A DNA stretch of 64,000 bases from Fallopia convolvulus (lineage: Eukaryota > Streptophyta > Magnoliopsida > Caryophyllales > Polygonaceae). Below the pieces are notes generated by a model, which was not told where the DNA came from, ran no database searches, and worked only from the letters and a program-made list of their open reading frames with translations. Below, piece by piece: positions 57,891-64,000 of this stretch. Every line of letters starts with the position of its first letter. Positions within the stretch are counted from its first letter, which is position 1. Position numbers and translations under genes: made by a program. The stretch covers positions 4,766,984 through 4,830,983 of the forward strand of contig OZ024733.1 of the NCBI GenBank assembly GCA_964016875.1. The letters are read 5' to 3'.

Positions 57891-58382
57891 TTAGCGTATC
57901 ATGCCACAAAGAGAACAATAAACGGGCTTCTTTGGCCTTTGGTTCCCATAAACCACTTGCCAATATTTTCCTCCTACCGACGCCCCACCATCTCCCAAGG
58001 CCACGCCCCTAGGGATGTTTCTTCTCGGTTTAGCACGCGAGTGCTTCACCCTAGACTTGCCATGGCGCTTGAATGACGAGTACATATGCCTTGCCTCATG
58101 ATCTCGCCTTGGACCATGATTCTCCATCACCGTGGAGGGTTGAGGCCTTAAAACCTCACCTTGTAGGGCATCATTGAAATCAGGTTCACACCTTACGTTA
58201 GCAAGGACCCAATCCCAATAGAGATTACTCTTGTTGTACTCCTCTAGCCATTCACCAAAGTCCATGAGTCCGCCTTGCACTTCGATGGGTCGAATGGGAC
58301 TCGGAGGCTCTATCTTGACTTCCCTCAATTGTGAGGTAATGTCATGCACCGTCTTATCCCCTCGTTTAGTCTTATCCTCGAA
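57891..58382 (-). CDS. LARD-like element ORF, exon 2
   Basis: Open frame of 163 codons from an acceptor (tttgttaag, AG at 58384-58383) to a stop at 57891. Reads FEDKTKRGDK, then LREVKIEPPSPIRPIEVQGG, LMDFGEWLEEYNKSNLYWDW, a basic Arg/His/Lys stretch and a C-terminal YCSLCGMIR with a CxxC pair. There is no known domain. It is in phase 0 with exon 1 in the LTR. The basic stretch and CxxC could bind nucleic acid (inference). Confidence 0.5.
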   Translation of the reverse strand, partial: FEDKTKRGDKTVHDITSQLREVKIEPPSPIRPIEVQGGLMDFGEWLEEYNKSNLYWDWVLANVRCEPDFNDALQGEVLRPQPSTVMENHGPRRDHEARHMYSSFKRHGKSRVKHSRAKPRRNIPRGVALGDGGASVGGKYWQVVYGNQRPKKPVYCSLCGMIR

Positions 58383-58832
58383 CTTAACAAACATAAACCA
58401 ACAAAGCAAACAAGGACATGAACAAAAGGAAGCATATGACTACAATTAAATACAAATATACGTTGAAGATTGTTGGTTTTCGTAGTTGTCTACTAATAGG
58501 GTTTGCATGCAATCATTTTAAAGTGTTTGCTTGTCTTGTTGAAGGAAAGTCGATCCTTGTAGATCCATGAGGATAATCAAGGCACTACGAGTAGATCCAT
58601 CGAAGGATAGTCTCGTGGGTGTAGGCCATGAAGGCAATCACCATCGACCCCTTATTACTTTTGTAAGTCGACTTGGATAAGATTACGAGTCGAAAGGTTA
58701 GACCTATCTTTCCTTCAACGTATATTGCCCCTATTCCATGCCAAGGGTTGTGCAATACCGCTGTGGGATAAAACGTAATTAAATAAACCAATGGAAGTGT
58801 TGGCAAGACACAACCATTGAGAACAAGCGTAC

Positions 58833-58976
58833 CTTATTCGAGTCTATCGATTCCTCTTCGATCTTCACTTCAATGAAGTCGTCTTCCATGGATGATTGGG
58901 GTTCGTCCTTGACTTGAACGTACTGCCCACTCCATGCATCTTGAGGTTTCTTTCTTGAAGAAGAACTTCGATCCAT
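58833..58976 (-). CDS. LARD-like element ORF, exon 1 inside the 5' LTR
   Basis: ATG at 58976 (caccATGG-like context on the minus strand, tggcATGGATC) about 150 bases downstream of TATA (59138-59129). 48 codons starting MDRSSSSRKKPQDAWSGQ, then YVQVKDEPQ and DDFIEVKIEEES, ending at donor AAG|GTACGC (58832). It is polar and acidic. The other LTR keeps the same frame with one residue changed in this part (VKEEP for VKDEP). Joining to the phase-0 acceptor at 58382 would give about 211 residues and remove the LTR end and PBS region as an intron of about 450 bases. Confidence 0.5.
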
Positions 58977-59128
58977 GCCACCACACGATCACTTGAGAAC
59001 ACTCTTGTGTTTTCACTCAAATCCGACAAGAAACCCTAGATTCTTGTGCGATTTCCTCTACTGATTTCTTTGGGATCAAGTCTGGTTTTTACTCATGTGA
59101 ATCATGTCCAAAATGCCGACATTTAGCC

Positions 59129-59138
59129 CTATTTATAG
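59129..59138 (-). promoter_or_regulatory. TATA box of the LARD-like element
   Basis: CTATAAATAG on the minus strand, followed downstream by the ATG of exon 1. Also present in the other LTR (53214-53223). Confidence 0.7.
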
Positions 59139-60410
59139 GCGTGAGAAACTTGCCAAAAACCGGCGATGGGTGGCGGTTACAATCGGTTGAGTATGTGTGT
59201 GGCCGAGAGTGATTGTAGGGAGTTGGTTACAACTTCCTTCCTCTCTCCTTGTCACCATCAAAGGGGCGTCCAAGTGCATCCCCCCTTGGACTCCAAATGC
59301 TTCTCCATTTCAGCAAATAAAAGGCCCATTAAAGAGTCCAAAAATCCAATCCAATAAGCCATGCACACGGCCCATATGCAAAGCCAACAGCCCATGCCAT
59401 GCGTGTGCATGTGCGGCCCACCAGCCCATAAGGCGCGCCCCTTGGGCCGGCCCACCAGCCCCACCACCTAGCAAGCATAGCTAGGTGCCAAGCTAGGTCA
59501 CCTAGGAGTGTCACTACCCCTTAGCTCCATGAGCTAGCTTATAGTGAGTTGAGCTGGCTTGAGCTAGTGTGAGCTAGGTTGAGCTGAATTTCTAGCTAGT
59601 TGAGCTAACTTGAGCTAGTTTGAGCTACATTGAGCTTCCATGAGCTAGTTCCTAGCTGCATGAGCTTCTTATAAAGCATGTACAATGAGTCTTGAGCTTG
59701 TCTAAGCTCCTAGAGTTCACTCTAAGCTAGTATGAAGCTTACAAACTTCTCTCTAGCATATTTAACTATGTGCCAAGCTAAACTCTAGCTTTGGTTCTTG
59801 CTTAAAGCATCTACCAAGCTTAGAGAAGCTTCCTAATTCACATTAGAATATGCACAAAGTTATAAGACTCAATGATCAAGCTCAAAACCATACCTTAGCC
59901 TCACAATTCATACTCCACGCCTTGGACAAGTGCCCTAGGCGTGCCGAGAGCTCAACCGTGCCATCGCACCACCTAGGAACGCCCTAACAGCCTTGAGTTG
60001 AACCTCAAATTCGCTTCTAGGTGTGCCACACCCAAGGCCGAGCCTTGAACCTCAAAACCGAGGTCCAAGCCGAGCCCCGCGCTTGCACCGCGCCGTTGCA
60101 CCATGCGTCGCCTCATACTAGGCGCGCCCTTGCCATGCAACGGTGCACACGAGGTTCCTAGTCTCGGTGGTGGTGTGCGACTAATCTATTGGATCTTATG
60201 ATAACAATTAAACCATGGAAAGTCATATATGTCAATATACCCATCGACATTCCCAATATGACTCAAAACCTCAACATGCTCTAATAGGGAGTTGATGACT
60301 TGACACAAATCATCAACAGAAATCCCTAGAGTTCCCGGACATATGAGTTGAGCACGCACTATCAATAAACCAGGGCTCCTTGTCACCCACTTCAAGCTGC
60401 ATTGAAATAA

Positions 60411-61658
60411 TTAGTTCTTACGAACCCAGAGTTGTTTAACTCCTCTGGGTTTGGCAACAAAGTAATTTCTAGGACAACACTTATTACAACTAGCACAAAC
60501 AGATCCTGGAGGACAGTCAACGACAACAGGTTTGTCATGACTATCATCCAGAGTCTGTGACCTGGCATTTTTCTCATCCCTGTCCTTTTTGTGACAATCA
60601 TATTGGTAATGACCAGCCTTGCCGCAGTACCAACATGTTCTATGAGACTTCAAGGCCACATACTTGCTATAGCCCGGATAGATGGGTTTGTTGTTGATGC
60701 GAGATTGAAAATCAATTTGTGACGGAGCTGAGTTCTGGACTTGTTTTTGCCATATTTTGTGCACCTTTTGATTAGGGTACCACTGTTGCTTCCCTTTGTC
60801 AGGCTTAGCGACCACATGTGTAAAACAACTTGCATTGTCACTACACATAGGGGTTTTACCTTTAGACACAAGGGGAGCAGCCTTGGTACCCTGAGTATTG
60901 GGTGCACAAACAAAGCCAATTCCAGATCTGTCTACCTCCTTCACAAACTTTTTTTTATAGTCATTTCTGACCTCTTGAGCCTTTTCAACAACAAACTCAT
61001 CCAACCATTTCTTTCTTTTAGTCTCATCCTCAACTTTAAGATTTTCTAACTCAGTGGACAACTTAGCATTTCCAAGCTTAAGCATAAGTCTTTCCCCTTC
61101 TAAGTCAGTGACTTGCTTTTCTAGGTCATTGACTTGTTTTCGTAAGTCAATGACCTGAGAATTGAAATCGGTGCATGACTCACAAGTAGATGACTTAGGA
61201 GAGGAAATCTTTTCAAGTTCAATAGCTTTGCTAGACCAGATTTTATTATCATCAAAGAGGTTGGAAATGGTTTCTTCATTTTCGTCCACTTTTTCTCTTA
61301 ACTCAGTAACCTGAGTTCCAAGCTTTTTGATGATAGCAACTAGTTATTTCCTAGACTTTTTAGCAAGAAGAGAAAAGAGTTCAGATTCATTTACCTCTTG
61401 GGATGACTTTTCTTCAATGGCCATATAACAGTCTCCTCTTGTCGGCGACACCTTGTCGTCATCATCAGACATATCCCAAGTCGCCATCATTCCTTTGCCA
61501 ACTTCTCCAGTTCTTCTTCTAGGACATTGCTTAGCAAAATGTCCTTTAGCTTGACATTTATAGCAAACCACTTCCTTCATGTCCTTTCCGTTCTTACTAT
61601 CCTTGAGGATTGAAGGCTTCCATAAAGAGTCACTGACAACAATGTTGGTTGAAGACAT
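60411..61658 (-). pseudogene. gag: copia gag, N-terminally deleted and interrupted
   Basis: Starts MSSTNIVVSDSLWKPSILKD at 61658 and quickly reaches zinc knuckle CYKCQAKGHFAKQC, so the usual large N-terminal gag domain is missing. A TAA at 61344 breaks the frame, which then continues in the same phase: a long coiled coil with heptad-like QVNDLEKQVTDLEGE, a basic stretch, a second knuckle CWYCGKAGHYQYDC, and a Cys-rich tail (CPPGSVCASCNKCCPR). It ends near the nested element. Two knuckles with a coiled coil are typical of SIRE/Maximus gag. Confidence 0.82.
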
Positions 61659-61696
61659 TTTCCTGTAAGAAAAGTACTAAAAACACAATCTAGAGC

Positions 61697-61714
61697 CTTA
61701 GCTCTGATACCAAT
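61697..61714 (-). other. primer-binding site of the copia element
   Basis: On the minus strand attggtatcagagctaag follows the 5' LTR; TGGTATCAGAGC is the initiator Met tRNA PBS. Confidence 0.88.
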
Positions 61715-62738
61715 TGTAGGATCGTTAGTACTTAAACGAGTCGGCGACTCCTGCAAAGTCGTCGACTTTGAGTAACAATGGAAGTCACCGACTTTGGTAA
61801 AGTCAGTGACCTTGAAATAAGCAGCGGAATAATTAATCAAACAGGAAAGATATTACCAAATTGTAAATGACAAGCGATGTATAGTGGAAACTCTTCGTAA
61901 ACCAACTAGTTTACTTAGAGAAAAACCACTCCCTTCCAAGCTTCTCACTTGGTCGGATTTCAAGAGTCCTTAGACTCGCTCTATTGATTTCTTGAGTGTT
62001 ACAAAGCTCTCCCGTGTACAAGTTGAATCCCACAACCTTGAACCATGCTCTACCTTTGTACCTACACTCTCAACCTCACGCTATGCCTAAGAACACGAAC
62101 TCACCACTTGCACGAATCTCACGCACAAGTCTTCTTCACTACTCGTACGAATCCCACGCGCGAGTCTTTTTCTACCTAGAACTCTCTCTTTTCTTTTTCT
62201 CAAGATATACAATTATGCACGAAAGTCATTTCTTCTAACCTATAATAAATCGTATTTAAGCTAGAATAAGGTGTGATTTCGTGTGATATTATTTCCTATT
62301 CGGTTAAGGAAATAACATCCCACGCAATCTTACAAGATCTTTCCTAATATAACATTTACGTACACATAAAATATCTCAATGGAATCATATCATCCTCTTA
62401 TGATTTTAGCACTCTTTCGTGATGATATTCTCCATAAATAAATGTCCCAGCTGTCCTGCAAACAATCGCACACGATCTGTGCGTTCCTTCCATAAATAGT
62501 TTTCCTGCCAGCTGGTCATGGTCATTGACTTTGTCATGACTTTGCCAAGTCGCCGACTTGGCTTGCAAACTCGAAGTCACTGACTTCCTTGGAACCATCA
62601 AAACACAACTTTTCAACATTAGTTTCTTGCAAGTTATCCTTTGTCAGTGACTTCTTCATAAGAACTTGATGTCGCTGACTCTCCATGCAACTTCTATGTC
62701 ACTGACCTTTGGAACCATCAAAACTCTATCTTCTAACA
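61715..62738 (-). repeat. 5' LTR of the copia element (right copy)
   Basis: 1,024 bp, the partner of 46721-47747. It shares most GTCRNYGAC words, a few mutated. Confidence 0.92.
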
Positions 62739-63425
62739 AGGGCAAAATGGTAATTTTGACAAAAAAATAATAATAAAATTTTTAAATTTTTTCTTAATTT
62801 CGCTTGTTTATTCCAAAAACACGAAATTTGATTTTTTTTTTACGTTACGTTCACATACTTTATGCATATGTTCACACTATTATAAGACATGTTCACATAT
62901 TATCACATTTTTCAGTTCAGAGATTTTATAATATGTTCACATATATTACAAGTGTGTTCACATATTAGTACTGTTTTTTAGTGTTTTATGTTCATATGTT
63001 CATATTCGATTAAATCATAATATAGGCATTAAACGGCTTAAAAAATTTGACAAAAAAATAAATAAAATAAATTTTTTTTTTTTTATTTTTTCGCTTATTT
63101 TTGCCAAAAATACGATGCTTGACATTTTACATTCTGTTCACATATTTTATACACATGTCACATTATTACAAGGGTTGTTCACATATAATCGCATTTTAAC
63201 TTTAGAAAATTAAGTATACGTTCATCTATAATATAGGTACGTTCACATTTTAGTATTGCACGTTCACGTTTTATGGCCTTATGTTCATACTCGATTTATA
63301 TTATTCTACATACGTAAAAAGACTTTAAAAAAAAATAAAGTAAGAAAAATAAAATAAAATTTTTTTTATTAATTTTTTTTAAATTTTAAATTTTTTTATT
63401 TTTTTATTTTTTTGGGCCTAGATTC
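62739..63425. repeat. AT-rich tandem repeat with gttcacat words
   Basis: Two imperfect copies of about 290 bp (about 62795-63080 and 63085-63370). Each has ttcgctt...ccaaaaa-tacga, then a series of gttcacatatt words with attataag and cgattta near the end. Long T runs surround it. No gene. Confidence 0.7.
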
Positions 63426-63516
63426 ATTTCTAGTGTTTCAATCAGATGGTCTAGATTCGTTCATAGTTTTCATGATAAACCCCATTTTCATTTTATTCAA
63501 ACTCCTATTTATATAT

Positions 63517-63948
63517 ATAAAAAATTTATAACATTTCATATGGCCAATCACAAGTTTCCATATATACATTTTTAATTAATGCATTCTCTAAATCTTGGAA
63601 AAACACTTCAATCTTTTGAAAAATTCTCTATTTTAAAAAATGGTATAGAAAATTTGTTGGAACATAAAATCTCTAAAAATACAAATACAAATACAAATAC
63701 TAAGAGAAACCATGAGAGATTCCCTATATACATTGAAATGTGTGTTTTTAGAGAATGCTAGACTTTTTTTGGCTCAATAGATTCTCTAACACATTCTTCA
63801 AAATAGGGATAGAGGGGAAAAGTGAAGTGTTTTCCCTAAATTTAGGGAATTATCCAAATGCATTTGGAGAATGAATTAAATGCAAATGTTACACATGTTA
63901 ATTTGTAATTGGTCATATTAAATTTTATTGTATTTTATAAAATATTTT
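63517..63948. mobile_element. MITE-like inverted-repeat element
   Basis: The left arm (aatttcatatggccaatcac type, 63525-63555) matches the reverse complement of the right arm (63900-63935), and inner segments also pair (cattctctaaatcttgg...aaaacacttca with 63815-63875). No coding. The terminal bases and target duplication could not be fixed, so the superfamily is open. Confidence 0.5.
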
Positions 63949-64000
63949 ATACATACAATACAAATAATAAATGTTAGGTTCTTCAAAATGAGGAAATTGT
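63949..64000. other. AT-rich end of window
   Basis: Nothing recognised. Confidence 0.4.

Larger units (their letters stand above)
52556..60318 (-). mobile_element. non-autonomous LTR element (LARD-like) nested in the copia element
   Basis: LTRs TGTTGGT...ACCAACA/TCAACA of 1,847 bp (52556-54402) and 1,848 bp (58471-60318), target duplication aaaat/gaaat (52551-52555 and 60319-60323; one mismatch). The internal 4.07 kb has no gag, protease, RT or integrase. TATA box CTATAAATAG and a purine tract (ATGGGAGGAA before the left LTR) on the minus strand set the orientation. LTRs differ at about 17 sites by eye (near 1 percent), so it is younger than its host. It encodes a small spliced ORF. Confidence 0.9.
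58471..60318 (-). repeat. 5' LTR of the LARD-like element (right copy)
   Basis: 1,848 bp, near-identical to the left LTR. TATA box CTATAAATAG at 59138-59129; AGCT array at 59521-59671. Confidence 0.92.
46721..62738 (-). mobile_element. Ty1/copia element, SIRE/Maximus-like, split by a nested element
   Basis: LTRs TGTAGGATCG...CTTCTAACA at 46721-47747 and 61715-62738, flanked by agggga/agggca. On the minus strand the order is 5' LTR, Met-tRNA PBS, gag, (nested element), integrase, RT, RNase H, a long 3' region, PPT and 3' LTR. Integrase before RT makes it copia. The long coiled-coil gag with two zinc knuckles and the AAAAAGGGGGAATT-type PPT point to the SIRE/Maximus lineage (inference). The LTRs differ by about 2.5-3 percent by eye. 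Confidence 0.9.

Noticed and set aside
1..64000. CRISPR array, bacterial operons or organellar genes
   Set aside because: No such repeats or genes; the content is wholly plant nuclear transposon sequence.

Overview
This is a nuclear, repeat-dense stretch of a flowering-plant genome, almost certainly a eudicot. It is AT-rich and packed with plant-type Ty3/gypsy and Ty1/copia LTR retrotransposons, a Mutator-like (MULE) DNA transposon, Helitron-type ends, SINE-like units and MITE-like inverted repeats. I see no intact host gene, no rRNA and no functional tRNA. Every coding segment belongs to a mobile element, and most carry stops or frameshifts.

Layout. (1) 1-5269: AT-rich intergenic DNA with two Helitron-type 3' ends (645, 4120), tandem duplications and a duplicated SINE-like unit. 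(2) About 5270-20411: a solo LTR (A, minus) split by a complete but decayed 11.9-kb chromodomain gypsy element (7915-19784, plus, TSD ATTGA). The 3' LTR of that element holds two further insertions: a 1.5-kb solo LTR and a 237-bp retroposon. (3) About 21173-44768: one large MULE-type transposon. It carries a plant mobile domain (PMD) gene on the plus strand and, convergent to it, a transposase gene with a FAR1-like zinc finger, a MULE catalytic core and a C-terminal OTU cysteine-protease domain. The element has inverted termini and three clusters of short GCGGGTT-N-AACCCGC palindromes. It is broken by a second copy of solo LTR (B, 29407-32965), which sits inside a transposase exon, and by a 10.7-kb gypsy element (33119-43853) in a transposase intron. 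The 5' LTR of that gypsy element is itself disrupted by an Athila-like derivative. (4) 45569-46261: a 693-bp non-autonomous MULE carrying an apparent gene fragment, followed by a Helitron-type end at 46433. (5) 46721-62738: a SIRE/Maximus-like copia element (minus) split by a 7.8-kb non-autonomous LTR element (52556-60318) that lacks gag-pol. The latter encodes a small protein whose first exon lies in its own LTR. (6) 62739-64000: AT-rich repeats and a MITE-like inverted repeat.

The most interesting items are the PMD plus transposase-OTU MULE with its palindrome arrays, the LTR-spanning spliced ORF of the non-autonomous LTR element, and a GTC-RNY-GAC palindromic word scattered through the copia element. 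All reading was by eye. Family names rest on motif recognition, not on searches.
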